64,000 nucleotides of DNA from Chitinispirillaceae bacterium (GTDB lineage Bacteria; Fibrobacterota; Chitinivibrionia; Chitinivibrionales; Chitinispirillaceae): positions 115,941 to 179,940 of the forward strand of contig JAFGIN010000049.1 in NCBI GenBank assembly GCA_016929595.1, read 5' to 3'. A program made the position numbers and the translations under genes. Shown one piece after another: positions 1-9,032 of the stretch. The number at the start of each line of letters is the position of its first letter. The first letter of the stretch is position 1. Under the pieces are notes generated by a model that saw only the letters and a program-made list of their open reading frames with translations, had not been told where the DNA came from and ran no database searches.

Positions 1-318
1 TTTGTTTTTAAATACTGATCTATTCGATTCTGGTGTTTTAGTTTCTCTTGTTTCTTCTGTAATTGTTTCCAGGTTTGTTGTTGAATGTACTTGATAATCG
101 TCGTTTTGAAGTTCAAAAGACTCTGAACTGTCGATCATTGAAGAATCAACTTTTGTTTCAATTTCAGCAACAATGTGATCTCTCATTATATGAACGGTAT
201 CATTTTTTAAAGAATCAGACGAATTCATCAAATCGGCTGCATCCAAAAGTGTATCGATGTCAGAAGAGTATGTTGCGCTTACAATAATTCCGGTAATGAT
301 AAATGAAAAGATTTTCAT
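1..318 (-). CDS. Secreted protein of unknown function, 3' end beyond window
   Basis: Reading the minus strand from an ATG at 318, the frame stays open for 106 codons to the window edge, so the C-terminus is missing. The first ~19 residues (MKIFSFIITGIIVSATYSS) look like a signal peptide. The rest is rich in Ser, Asp, Thr and Glu and has no domain I recognise. The ATG overlaps the stop of the upstream gene as ATGA, and a GGAGG-like site (CGGAGGCTTGAG) lies just before it, inside the upstream gene, so translation is probably coupled. The low-complexity acidic character suggests an exported linker or envelope protein. Function unknown. Confidence 0.7.
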   Translation of the reverse strand, partial: MKIFSFIITGIIVSATYSSDIDTLLDAADLMNSSDSLKNDTVHIMRDHIVAEIETKVDSSMIDSSESFELQNDDYQVHSTTNLETITEETRETKTPESNRSVFKNK

Positions 319-2456
319 CTCAAGCCTCCGATATCGATAGAAAAAGTTTGAGTTGAACTTCCGATAAGTATACCCAATAGTTTTCTTTTTCCAAATTTTT
401 GTAAAAGGGCAGCCAATGGAATTGAATATGCACCATTTACTGTTTTGTATTTTTTCAGATCTATTGAAAGAATAACTTTTCCTGATAGATCCATTATTTT
501 TAATATCGAATAATCTTTCACGGCTTCAATAGTCAGTACTCCTTTCCTCAAAATTATGGATGGTTTAAAATGTGTAATTTTTGTTTTAACAACTCGTGTT
601 CGTGGTGCATATATTTCTTCATCACTAAGAAAGGGAATGGAACTTTGATCCAAATCTGAGATGTTTTCTACTGTTGCCTGGAAATAAGTTGCTTTTGTAA
701 GAATTCCAAAGGTACCACCAGGGTAAACCTCATCTTTTTCGGCGATATGATTTTCATCATCTGCCCACAATTTAGCAATTCCTGAATCGGCATGGGATTT
801 AAAAAGGTATGGTTTTTCTTCAATGGTTGCTGTTGAAATACCAGCGTCGTCAAAACCTGTCCAGCTGAAAACTGTATCCCAGAGAGACATTACACGTGCA
901 CTTAGAGTATATGGTTGACCCCAGGTGTTCTGATTGATTGAAAAACTGAATGGTTGTATTGCACTTTTAATTCGAAGTTGAATAAGTACCGGGCTGAAGG
1001 AGGGAAACATATATCCTCGCCAAAGGAACAAACCTTTCTGAGAGAAAGTATTCTGGAGATCGACTCCATACCAGGCTGCGCTTTTAAACGTAAATGTGAC
1101 TGAGTCTGTTATCGCATTTAGTTCATCAGAATAACTTTTTAAGGTACCATTCTTTGCGGAACCGGCAGTAATAAGAACAATATGCTTGTACTGAGAGCTG
1201 GCACTGTTTGATAGAAGCGATTTTGCGGTAGTAAAAGTTGATAGAAAGTCATTTCTTGATAGTTCCAGAGGTGAACTGTTGCCTTGATTGGGAATCCATG
1301 AGGGAAGTATTTCTGATGATTTCTTAACATATGTATCATACAGTGTAGATTCTGTAAAAGAGTTGAGGTAGTCAAAAATGAGTGAGTCGTTTTTGTCATC
1401 AAATGCTGATGTTAAATATATTGGTCCACTTCTGCCTTCAATACAGTGAATGAGTCCTGAATGATTTCCAAGCTTTTTAAGTTCTTTGATAATGGTTGTT
1501 AATTCCTGAGCCTGGGCAATTATTGACCTTGCATATCCGGATAGGTTTTTCATCTGATTAACATAGGTTATCATCCCTTCAGAATTATTCCACCGCCAAA
1601 TAAACATTGTCGAAATCGGCTTTGAAAGTTTTGTCACTATAGAATCATTGACACCAGTATTAACCAGCATGTAATGACCTCTGTAGGGGTCAGATGTAAA
1701 TTCAGTAATGTTCATTGTTGAAGAATTCGATTTTTCAAGCTGTAGATTAATTGCTGTATGATAAGGAATAATATTGGTACTTGTATCTGAAAGAATAATT
1801 TTCGATTCACCTGATATCATTACGAATTTATTGTAGAAATTATCTGCATATACCTTGAATTTTATGTTTTTGGGCGTTTTACCATATACACTGTGAAATA
1901 GTACAGGAATGACGTATGTCGAACGAGTGCTTCCTATTCGAAGCAGATAACGTAATCGAACATGTGTTTTTTCGCCGAGACCAATCCTTGTAAGTGTAAG
2001 CTCATAATGTACATCGGTGTGCTTCTGTAACAAAGCGATTCTGGAATCGATCGACTTTTTCAAGGCTGTACTGTCTGTATAACTGAAATCTGTAATGTAT
2101 TTTGTTTCATGTAAACCTGCCCTATACATTGTAAGGCCTCTCCAGGTTTGCAGACCAACGATCGTAGCCTCCTGTGGAACAGGAATCGATCCTTTCATGA
2201 GATAATCACCAGTTAAACCAAGCAGATTAAGCTTAGTAACATCGCTGCTGATCCAGCCATCTTCTATAACATCAAGATACGATCCTCTCGGAGTAACAGT
2301 AATCTCAGAATTTTCCAGTTCTGTGGTGCCAAGCAAAACCTGATTGTACTGAATCAATGAATCATTTACTACAGTTTCTTTGTAGCCGTAAAAATCCATG
2401 GAAGCTTTTACGGAAATTGCGCATGTAATAAGATAGATTAAAAACACCCTATGCAT
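315..2456 (-). CDS. Secreted VIT/VWA-like protein with C-terminal sorting-like domain
   Basis: 713 residues. An N-terminal signal peptide (about residues 1-18) precedes a region (~30-190) resembling the VIT domain of inter-alpha-trypsin-inhibitor-like proteins (pattern V.GLQTWRG...Y.AGL). A stretch around 400-470 resembles a von Willebrand A fold (KHIVLITAGSAKNG), but no clear MIDAS DxSxS is visible. The last ~75 residues contain ILKIMDLSGKVI and read like the beta-sandwich found at the C-terminus of type-9-secreted proteins. An excellent ribosome site, AAGGAGG, lies 4 nt before the ATG. It is first in a two-gene unit with the partial gene downstream (ATGA overlap). Probably a surface or envelope protein. 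Ligand and exact export route are unknown; domain calls are by eye. Confidence 0.75.
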   Translation of the reverse strand: MHRVFLIYLITCAISVKASMDFYGYKETVVNDSLIQYNQVLLGTTELENSEITVTPRGSYLDVIEDGWISSDVTKLNLLGLTGDYLMKGSIPVPQEATIVGLQTWRGLTMYRAGLHETKYITDFSYTDSTALKKSIDSRIALLQKHTDVHYELTLTRIGLGEKTHVRLRYLLRIGSTRSTYVIPVLFHSVYGKTPKNIKFKVYADNFYNKFVMISGESKIILSDTSTNIIPYHTAINLQLEKSNSSTMNITEFTSDPYRGHYMLVNTGVNDSIVTKLSKPISTMFIWRWNNSEGMITYVNQMKNLSGYARSIIAQAQELTTIIKELKKLGNHSGLIHCIEGRSGPIYLTSAFDDKNDSLIFDYLNSFTESTLYDTYVKKSSEILPSWIPNQGNSSPLELSRNDFLSTFTTAKSLLSNSASSQYKHIVLITAGSAKNGTLKSYSDELNAITDSVTFTFKSAAWYGVDLQNTFSQKGLFLWRGYMFPSFSPVLIQLRIKSAIQPFSFSINQNTWGQPYTLSARVMSLWDTVFSWTGFDDAGISTATIEEKPYLFKSHADSGIAKLWADDENHIAEKDEVYPGGTFGILTKATYFQATVENISDLDQSSIPFLSDEEIYAPRTRVVKTKITHFKPSIILRKGVLTIEAVKDYSILKIMDLSGKVILSIDLKKYKTVNGAYSIPLAALLQKFGKRKLLGILIGSSTQTFSIDIGGLR

Positions 2457-2552
2457 CGTTCCTCCTTAATTAAAGACCTTTTTTTTGATGCAGTTCTTAA
2501 CTTAAAATATACAACGGTATAGTATTCTTTTGATCGTACAATATCGGGAAAC

Positions 2553-2571
2553 TGTTTTCTGACAGAAAACA
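2553..2571. promoter_or_regulatory. Perfect 9-1-9 palindrome upstream of the VIT/VWA gene
   Basis: TGTTTTCTG-A-CAGAAAACA is a perfect inverted repeat with a one-base centre, about 97 bp upstream of the minus-strand start at 2456. The size and tight spacing suit a dimeric repressor or activator operator better than an RNA hairpin. No other copy was noticed in the window. Regulator unknown. Confidence 0.35.
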
Positions 2572-2914
2572 ACCCAGGTAGAAAAAACTGTTTTATATGT
2601 GAAGTAAAACGATCTGTCCAAGCTTATGAATAATAGCCTTTGAACGCTGTTTCTTAAAAAAACCTGTTTTTGGCTATTATAATCTAAAAAAATAGAACTC
2701 TTGAAAAAACCAATTAAAAGATTTCTTGTAAAAAATATGGAATTTAACGCTTTCAGTTTTTTATGCTCATGATTATTTTTTACTTGCATCAGGTTCAACT
2801 ACCCGGTGAACCTGAGGACCTTACTATTTTGATACGGATACACGTTACTGGGCCGGATTGAGTAGAGGTTTTTCAGGTACAATTCAAAATTTGTTTAAAT
2901 AGAGAAATTCATCG
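2572..2914. other. Intergenic region between divergent genes, one hairpin
   Basis: Together with the palindrome at 2553 this makes a ~458 bp divergent intergenic region. It is AT-rich. At 2790-2814 it holds CAGGTTCA, a 9-nt spacer and TGAACCTG, an 8-bp perfect stem with no T-run, so it is not a standard terminator. A minus-strand open frame of 98 codons (2502-2798) crosses it, but its composition is random-looking and I do not accept it as a gene. Promoters for both flanking genes must lie here; I could not fix them. Confidence 0.4.
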
Positions 2915-3799
2915 ATGATTAAATTTTTTAATTATATCTCATATCTGTTTTTACTGCTTACCGAAAAGCTCCTTACGCTGTTACCTAGAAAAGCCGCACT
3001 GTTTATGGGTAGAATCGGTGGTTTTATACTTTATATTACTGGTTTCAGGAAAAAAACAGTAATTAACAATATGATACATGTTGCGTTGTGCACACCTGAA
3101 ATGATGGAGCCATTAATAAAAGATCTGTATTGTATGATGGGCATGTATGCAGTTGACTTTGTAAGAAAGAAAACCCCTCCAATCCATGAAATCAAAGGTC
3201 TGGAGATCTTAAGAAAGCTGCTGGAAAACAAAAAAGGGTTAATTCCAATACTTGCACACCTTGGCAACTGGGAACTACTTGCTTCGCTGTTCGGAAAAGA
3301 GTTTTCGAGGCTTTGTGTAATTGCAAAAAAAATGAACAACACCTATGTTAATGCATGGCTGGAAAAAAAACGTACAGATTCTCATGTGGAAGTAATTTAC
3401 AGAGAGCATGCTCTCCGTAGGATGCTGCAGGTACTCTCTGTTAATGGTCTTGTCGCAATTCTTATAGATCAAAGGGGTGGAGGTCACGGTACTGAGGCGC
3501 TCTTTCTTGACAAACCCGCGAGCACGGTCAAGACCGTTGCCGGAATAGTCTATAAAACCGGTTGTCCTGTAGTTTCGACCTATGCTCTTATGCGTGATGA
3601 TCTTTCCTACGATGTTTTCATTGAAGAGGTGCCTGTGATCGATACTGATGGAATGAGTCAGGAAGAAGCTATAAAAGCGTATCAGAATCTTCATAATGCT
3701 GTACTTTCTTCTATAATACGAAAGAATCCCAAGCACTATTTCGGATGGTTTCATAAACGTTTTAAAGGTAAAGTCAACTATCGTTTATCGCACAAGTGA
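2915..3799 (+). CDS. Lipid A late acyltransferase (LpxL/HtrB family)
   Basis: 294 residues, the usual family length. It should transfer an acyl chain from acyl-ACP to the (Kdo)-lipid A precursor at the inner membrane. A hydrophobic N-terminal helix (residues ~5-24) would anchor it. The catalytic HX4(D/E) motif of the family is present as H115-L-G-N-W-E120, and the LIDQRGGGHG stretch (~185-195) matches the second conserved block. It stands alone here; lpxB lies 37 kb away. The SD before the ATG is weak. Whether it is the L- or M-type acyltransferase cannot be told from sequence alone. Confidence 0.88.
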   Translation: MIKFFNYISYLFLLLTEKLLTLLPRKAALFMGRIGGFILYITGFRKKTVINNMIHVALCTPEMMEPLIKDLYCMMGMYAVDFVRKKTPPIHEIKGLEILRKLLENKKGLIPILAHLGNWELLASLFGKEFSRLCVIAKKMNNTYVNAWLEKKRTDSHVEVIYREHALRRMLQVLSVNGLVAILIDQRGGGHGTEALFLDKPASTVKTVAGIVYKTGCPVVSTYALMRDDLSYDVFIEEVPVIDTDGMSQEEAIKAYQNLHNAVLSSIIRKNPKHYFGWFHKRFKGKVNYRLSHK

Positions 3800-4159
3800 T
3801 CAGGCAGCCTGTTCTAAAATTAGCCGTATTCTTTCAATCTATCCCTCCGGTTTCATATCATAAAGAGCAATTTTTAAAACTGCTCAGGAGTCAGAATCCG
3901 GAATTCATCCCAAGCCCGGGAAGAATAAAAAGCATCAAGAAACCTGATATTCCATTATAATAATATATTTCAGCTGAAAATGTGTCCTGCTTTAAGATGG
4001 CCTATGTTTATAGCTTCTGGACTCTGTCTTCTGAATTCTGGGTACCTGAGTAGCAGCGTTTTTTTTGGGGGGGAATATAGGGATTATTTTTTTAATTGCC
4101 GCTCTATATTTTTATTGATACCATAAATACTGTGACCTTAAACTTTTTCCGGACAAAAT
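3800..4159. other. Intergenic region with a T8G7 homopolymer junction
   Basis: 360 bp without a convincing gene. A weak stem (GAGCA/TGCTC, 3865-3885) follows the acyltransferase gene and could be part of its 3' end, but has no T-run. At 4059-4073 there are eight T followed directly by seven G, a slippage-prone tract about 90 bp before the next start codon. Confidence 0.3.
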
Positions 4160-4855
4160 ATGCCTAATTGTAAAACATGTGCGGCACCACTGCCGCCTTA
4201 CTCTTCCAGGTGCGAGTATTGTGGAGCGAAGAGTGATGTCGATCTTAAGGGAATTCAGGAGTATACCATAACACAGGCGTATTCTCAGCGTCATTGTCCT
4301 CTTTGTTCTCTACCGATGGAAAGTATTACACTCAATGAGATCCCCGGTTTCACTATTGAACGATGTCCGAAATGCATGGGGCTTTTCTTCGATCCTGAAG
4401 AGCTCAATGCGCTCCTTGATGCATCAGTTAATCAGGTGTACAGTATCAATCTGCGCAAGATCTGGGAGATGAACCAGATGGCGGGGCAGGATAATGAGCG
4501 GACTGCAGTGTACATACAATGTCCGGTGTGCAAGGGGCTTATGAACCGGGTAAATTTTGGAGCCCGAAGCGGAGTAGTTATTGATAAGTGTATTCATGGT
4601 ATATGGCTTGATAATGGTGAGCTGAGAAAACTTCTGGAATGGCGCAAAGCAGGAGGACAGTTATATCATGAAACAGTAGTAGCTGAGAGGCTTAAACAGG
4701 AAGAATTGATTAGAAAGAAAAAGGAGGAAGAAAAAAATAAAGTAGCTTCATCCATGTATTTCACTGATAAATCGTCTCAGAAGAGTCCAGCTGATATTGA
4801 TCTGGAAAAATTATTTGGAACCGTAGCGAAAGCAATCTGGCGATTGTTTGTGTGA
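4160..4855 (+). CDS. Zinc-ribbon protein with two zf-TFIIB-like domains
   Basis: 231 residues, predicted cytoplasmic. An N-terminal CxxC...CxxC ribbon (C4, C7, C18, C21) is followed by two copies of the zf-TFIIB-type domain: C46/C49/C69/C72 ending in MGLFFDPEEL, and C121/C124/C144/H146 ending in HGIWLDNGEL. In the second copy the last ligand appears to be His in a shortened C-x-H arrangement instead of C-x2-C. A charged Lys/Glu-rich helix (~170-200) and a C-terminal tail follow. Members of this family are usually of unknown function. No SD is obvious. It appears to be a single-gene unit. Confidence 0.8.
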   Translation: MPNCKTCAAPLPPYSSRCEYCGAKSDVDLKGIQEYTITQAYSQRHCPLCSLPMESITLNEIPGFTIERCPKCMGLFFDPEELNALLDASVNQVYSINLRKIWEMNQMAGQDNERTAVYIQCPVCKGLMNRVNFGARSGVVIDKCIHGIWLDNGELRKLLEWRKAGGQLYHETVVAERLKQEELIRKKKEEEKNKVASSMYFTDKSSQKSPADIDLEKLFGTVAKAIWRLFV

Positions 4856-5053
4856 TTCCCTTCTTGATGCTAATCATTAGAAAAATGCTGTTTTTTTTCT
4901 TGCCGATACTGGAAATCGGAACCTGTGGTCGTGAACAGCTGAGGGTGATTGATGATATCAATCGATACATCTTTGCAACAGTTTTATGAATCGATTATTT
5001 TTTCAATATTCTGTATACAAATATCTACACCTGTCGTTTTTCAGGAGCACACC

Positions 5054-5896
5054 ATGAACACCGAACTCTACTATTATTCAGGAACTGGAAATTCGCTACA
5101 CATAGCACGGGAGTTGCAGAAGAGAATTCCCGGATCGAAGCTGATTCCCATCATCAGTATTTTGGACAACGATGTTATAAAAACCGAAGCCAAAACGGTA
5201 GGTATTGTGTTCCCCATTTATCTGGCTTCTATGCCGATTCCAGTATACCATTTTCTTGATAAGATCGATACTGGTTCTGTGCAATACCTGTTTGCGGTGG
5301 CGACACGGATCGGCACGTTCCATAGTGCGGATGTCACAATTGCGAAGATTCTGAGAAGAAAAGGCGCAGCGCTCAACGCTTTTTTCAACTTGAACATGGC
5401 ATCCAATTCTCCCTGTGGACTTGTACCGAAAGTGCCGGGATTCGAAAAAATGGTTAACGGCTGGATCGACAAAATATCGCCTGAAAAGGTAACGCGGCTG
5501 GAAACCGTGGTCCAGGAACGCATCGGCTTTATTATCGATACGGTCAGAAAATGCAGGAAACACCGTGACGAGGGGTCGCTCCTGCAACTATTCATCAAAC
5601 ATCTGGCATCGGTAGTTATCAGAAAAACATACTCGGACAACCCCATTCCTTACTATACTGATGAGACATGTACCGGATGCGGGATATGCGAAAAGGTTTG
5701 TCCGTCGGGAAAGGTAAAAATTGTTGATAAACTGCCGACATGGAAAAAAGAGATTCCTTGTTATGTATGTTTCGCCTGTTTCAATTGTTGTCCGCAGCAG
5801 GCGATTCTCATTAAAAACAGGTATACGATGAAAAAGGGACGGTATATCCATCCGGAAATATCCGTCGATGACATCGCCCGGCAAAAGGCGTGCTGA
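5054..5896 (+). CDS. EFR1-type flavodoxin/ferredoxin fusion protein
   Basis: 280 residues. The N-terminal half is a flavodoxin-like FMN domain with the phosphate loop YSGTGNS at residues 8-14. The C-terminal part carries two [4Fe-4S] motifs, CTGCGICEKVCP from residue 206 and CYVCFACFNCCP from 236. This layout is that of the EFR1 family, proposed electron carriers of anaerobes. The start is placed at 5054, where AGGAG sits 6 nt upstream; an in-frame ATG at 4949 adds 35 residues that do not look like flavodoxin and has no SD. It appears to be a single gene. Redox partner unknown; it is consistent with an anaerobic lifestyle. Confidence 0.88.
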   Translation: MNTELYYYSGTGNSLHIARELQKRIPGSKLIPIISILDNDVIKTEAKTVGIVFPIYLASMPIPVYHFLDKIDTGSVQYLFAVATRIGTFHSADVTIAKILRRKGAALNAFFNLNMASNSPCGLVPKVPGFEKMVNGWIDKISPEKVTRLETVVQERIGFIIDTVRKCRKHRDEGSLLQLFIKHLASVVIRKTYSDNPIPYYTDETCTGCGICEKVCPSGKVKIVDKLPTWKKEIPCYVCFACFNCCPQQAILIKNRYTMKKGRYIHPEISVDDIARQKAC

Positions 5897-6073
5897 AGTA
5901 TTGCGAGCCTACTACCATGGCCGGAGGTCGCGGGCCCTCTTTTTCTGATGCCATTTTGCTCCCTCCCAGTATCATGTTATCCCGCCTGTTTCCATTGACA
6001 CCCCTGTTCACAGGACTTATTTTGTTTATCATCACAATTACAGTCCGCTGTATTCTCGTCGAAAGAGGTAAGT

Positions 6074-6769
6074 ATGATTTACTTTATTCGTGCATTTCTG
6101 TTGTTGATAGTTTTTATCGCTCTCATTTGCTGTGGTTGTTCATCTCCGACAGAAACTAAAGATGGAACTGTTACTCCGCAATTTTCCTACAGCGAAATAA
6201 AAGGGGGTTCCGGCAATAAAGTTGACATGTCGGGGAGTGTCTCAGTCAATAATGGCGTACAGACACTTAGTGTTAATAAAACCGACGGGCTATGGAGGAA
6301 CTGGGAGGAAATCGGGTTCTGTTACACGGAAGTGCCCGTAACCGTTTTTACCATCAGTGCTGTTTACAAGGGAATGTCAGGGGGGGATTCCATCCTGCAG
6401 GGTGGGCTCATGGTACGTGGATCGCTTGATTCAATAAGTCCTTATGCTGCATTACGCCTGGTACAAAACAGATATGATCCTGTTGTACGGACTGGTGCAG
6501 ACAAGGATGCTTCAGCATCGGGCTCAACGTTATCGTATCAGGTTGGTGATGTTCTTTATATTAGTTGTATAGGGGTATCAGTTGTTGATTCTTCACACAG
6601 CACTTTAACAGTTGAAGTTGGTGCAAAACGCAATGGAAGTGTGATTGTTTCAAAAATATTTAACGTAAACACTTCCGGAAATAAACTTTACGCAGGATTT
6701 TTCGGGGCAAATCACTCATCGACGGTAAGCGGTTCTTTTTCGGTATCAGATTTAAAAATTTTGTATTGA
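6074..6769 (+). CDS. Putative lipoprotein, beta-rich
   Basis: 231 residues. The N-terminus is a hydrophobic stretch ending in LICCGCSS, a lipoprotein-type signal with several candidate cysteines (C19, C20, C22). The mature part is Ser/Gly/Val-rich with alternating hydrophobic residues, as in a jelly-roll or LamG-like sandwich (for example FTISAVYKG, ENGLMVRGS-like pattern, YAALRLVQN), but I cannot assign a family. AGAGG lies just before the ATG (6074). The C-terminal half would face the periplasm or cell surface. Carbohydrate binding is possible but is speculation from fold alone. Confidence 0.72.
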   Translation: MIYFIRAFLLLIVFIALICCGCSSPTETKDGTVTPQFSYSEIKGGSGNKVDMSGSVSVNNGVQTLSVNKTDGLWRNWEEIGFCYTEVPVTVFTISAVYKGMSGGDSILQGGLMVRGSLDSISPYAALRLVQNRYDPVVRTGADKDASASGSTLSYQVGDVLYISCIGVSVVDSSHSTLTVEVGAKRNGSVIVSKIFNVNTSGNKLYAGFFGANHSSTVSGSFSVSDLKILY

Positions 6770-7108
6770 AGATTTTATGTGCCGGCAGTTTTTATAGGAG
6801 AAAGATATGATTAAATTGTTTCAGCAGTGCTGTCATTCTTCATTCCTAATTCTTCATTTTTCAAAACCTTCCGGAGATATCAAAAGCTTCAAAGTGTGGT
6901 ATCACTGATGTTGCGGTGTACCACGATACTCACTAACCCACACTAAATCGTCTACCATCCGTAGTTTTATCGAAGGCTGGCCTCGGGCGCCTATATCCAG
7001 CTATAATACTATCGCGATCTATTTATTTCTGCACAAAAAAACATGAGCGGATTTTCAGAATCGGGAAGTCTATTATACGGAAACAGAAAAATAACCGAAG
7101 GAGTTACT
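6770..7108 (+). other. Intergenic region with a possible 33-codon ORF (6807-6908)
   Basis: 339 bp between a lipoprotein gene and the next gene. ATAGGAGAAAGAT precedes an ATG at 6807 that opens 33 codons to a TGA at 6906-6908. The peptide (begins MIKLFQQCCHSS) resembles nothing I know, and its centre contains a repeated ATTCTTCATT, so this may be debris with a leftover ribosome site and not a gene. The rest is featureless. Confidence 0.2.
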
Positions 7109-7840
7109 ATGAAAAACACACTTTTTAGCAGTCTTGTAATGGGAAGCGCAATCATTGTGCTTGCATCTGCATCTGTAATGGACACTTTTGGCGATAACCA
7201 CAAAAATAAGGGTGGTCATGAGCTTAAAAAAAATAATAAAAATACTCACAGGGTATATACATATAGCCCGAAAGGAAAAAGTCACAACCACAATCAACCT
7301 CACAAGTATCATGAACAGAAAGTTCATCATCGGGGGAGAGAATACATATACAGAGACAGTCGTTTCTATCACAGGGACAGGGGTGGAAAACTGGTAATTA
7401 CAACAGCTCCACTAGGTGCGGTCGTATTGTCGCTTCCACGGATTTTTCACAGTGTGACAATAGGCAAAGCTTCTATATTTTTCAGTGGCGGAATCTATTA
7501 TAAAAGATGCAATGGTGGCTATGTGGTTGTTGACAGACCCCGTTTCAGAAGGCCTCCTGAACATGCACGACGGGTGATTGTAAGAGAACGTGAATACTAT
7601 GTTTATAATAACACATATTACTGCAAAGATGGAAGTGATTATACTGTTTGTGAGCCACCGGAACAGGTAATTGTCCAGAATTCATCTAATGATGTAACAG
7701 TCATGGTGGAGAACAGCAATGGGTCACGTACACCGGTGACACTCAGCCCGATTGGAGCAAACCAGTGGAAAGGTCCAAGAGGAGAGATTTACAATGGCCT
7801 CCCTGACAATAGACAATTATCAAGTGTGTATGGATTTTAA
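7109..7840 (+). CDS. DUF6515-like exported protein
   Basis: 243 residues. The N-terminus (MKNTLFSSLVMGSAIIVLASASV) is a signal peptide. A His/Lys/Arg/Tyr-rich segment (~30-95) follows, then a GAVVLSLP...VTIGKASIFFSGGIYYKRCNGGYVVVDRP-type region (quoted loosely) that matches the pattern of DUF6515-family periplasmic proteins. The start at 7109 is chosen because AAGGAG ends 5 nt upstream; an in-frame ATG at 7043 lacks an SD and would bury the signal peptide. A strong terminator follows. Function unknown; location periplasm or outer membrane. Confidence 0.75.
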   Translation: MKNTLFSSLVMGSAIIVLASASVMDTFGDNHKNKGGHELKKNNKNTHRVYTYSPKGKSHNHNQPHKYHEQKVHHRGREYIYRDSRFYHRDRGGKLVITTAPLGAVVLSLPRIFHSVTIGKASIFFSGGIYYKRCNGGYVVVDRPRFRRPPEHARRVIVREREYYVYNNTYYCKDGSDYTVCEPPEQVIVQNSSNDVTVMVENSNGSRTPVTLSPIGANQWKGPRGEIYNGLPDNRQLSSVYGF

Positions 7841-7872
7841 AGGAAATTAAAAAAAACGGGAGCTTCATCAAC

Positions 7873-7906
7873 AATCGCAGGGGGCGGGTCTCCTGCGATT
7901 TTTTTT
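7873..7906 (+). terminator. Rho-independent terminator
   Basis: AATCGCAGG pairs perfectly with CCTGCGATT across a 10-nt loop and is followed by a run of eight T. It lies 33 nt after the stop of the DUF6515-like gene and ends that transcript. Confidence 0.85.
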
Positions 7907-8334
7907 GTAACTTTTTTCTGATAAAAATACAGTAAATGGTCGCTTATGTTTCATCCCTGGCACGGGATCAACCCGAGCTTCCAATAAATGTTGATGGTAA
8001 TGTGCCTGCAAAAAGAAATTTTTTTTAGCAGAGAACAAGGTTGTTTCCGCTCTGTTTAGGCACAAGGTGTCCCCGAAGATCGAAATATTTTAAACATCCG
8101 AGGGAATTATTCTGTGATAATTCGATACTGTTTTGGCAGGTGATATTGACAAAATGAGGAGTTGCGATGTCGTTTACACTTCAGATTGGGTCAGATTGAG
8201 TTACTACTGCCAGAAACCAGATCCTGTACTTCTGAATATAGAAATGAATGCAGGAACCAGCTTGAAAAAGGGTTAAAGGCACTGCTCTTGCAGTAATAAA
8301 AATAAAATGCCTGCACCTTAAAAAGGGGATGCTC
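7907..8334. other. Intergenic region with a short dispersed segment
   Basis: About 430 bp with no gene. At 7960-8008 a ~49-bp segment containing ACGGGATCAAC-CGAGC and TTGATGGTAATGTGCCTG is clearly related to one at 55099-55148 elsewhere in the window. The two differ mostly as they would if once coding or spread by copying. A plausible but unproven SD-like AAAAAGGGG sits at the right end. Confidence 0.3.
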
Positions 8335-8775
8335 ATGAAGTTGCGTTGTCCTGCATTTCAAAATGATGGATTAATCCCGGAGAAGTTCAGCTATAATAAT
8401 GAAAACATCAATCCATCTCTGTTGATATCGAACTACCCGTCACAGACTAAGAGCTTTGTATTGATAGTTGATGATCCTGATGCTCCAAATGGCGTCTGGC
8501 TTCACTGGCTTGTGTATGACATTCCAGTGAGAGAGGTTATTGAGCAAAATAGTGTGCCTGGAAAACAGGGAATCAATGATTTCGGTAATCTACGTTATGA
8601 CGGACCATGCCCGGGTTCCGGTACTCATCGATACTATTTCAGGGTATTTGCACTCGATTCACCGCTTAACCTTTCTGATGGAATGTCAAGAAATGAGATT
8701 GAGGATGCCATGGAACATCATATTCTTGATGTTGCTGAAGTTTGTGGTCTTTATTCTGCCAGAGAAAATATGTAA
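8335..8775 (+). CDS. YbhB/YbcL-type PEBP (Raf kinase inhibitor-like) protein
   Basis: 146 residues. It has the phosphatidylethanolamine-binding protein core: DPDAP at 48-52, the W-L-H-W block at 55-58 and the YDGPCPGSGTHRYYFRV block at ~88-104, which form the ligand pocket in the family. It is the short bacterial form without a signal peptide, so cytoplasmic. Two starts are possible: ATG at 8329 touches the purine run AAAAAGGGG, while ATG at 8335 has it at a usable distance, so 8335 is preferred. It is a single gene closed by a strong terminator. Bacterial ligands of the family are not settled. Confidence 0.9.
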   Translation: MKLRCPAFQNDGLIPEKFSYNNENINPSLLISNYPSQTKSFVLIVDDPDAPNGVWLHWLVYDIPVREVIEQNSVPGKQGINDFGNLRYDGPCPGSGTHRYYFRVFALDSPLNLSDGMSRNEIEDAMEHHILDVAEVCGLYSARENM

Positions 8776-8799
8776 TTTATAGAGCTGAATTTACTCAGG

Positions 8800-8847
8800 A
8801 AAAAAAGAGAGCGCTTGTGAAATTTTCATGAGCGCTCTCTTTTTTTT
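8800..8847. terminator. Strong bidirectional-looking terminator
   Basis: AGAGAGCGCT and AGCGCTCTCT form a perfect 10-bp stem, extended by an A-run on the left and a T-run on the right. It lies 25 nt after the PEBP stop. Its symmetry means it could act on both strands, but only the plus-strand gene is adjacent. Confidence 0.9.
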
Positions 8848-9032
8848 GAGTGTGTTTAGAAGTAATTTAACCAGACTTAAATCGAAATGATAAAATAAAC
8901 CGGATTGGACATGTCCTGAAGACTGCAGGCTGTAATCAGTGTAGATATCATATATTATTCAGGACTTGAAATGATACGGCACAAAAAAATAATTTTTATA
9001 GGTACTGCTAAAGAAGACAGTGGATAATAGTA

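Noticed and set aside
2790..2814. tRNA T-arm-like sequence (GGTTCAAC)
   Set aside because: It is part of an 8-bp simple hairpin; no cloverleaf can be built around it.
5890..6159. 89-codon open frame between the EFR1 and lipoprotein genes
   Set aside because: It overlaps both neighbours, has random composition, and the lipoprotein gene has its own SD and signal sequence.
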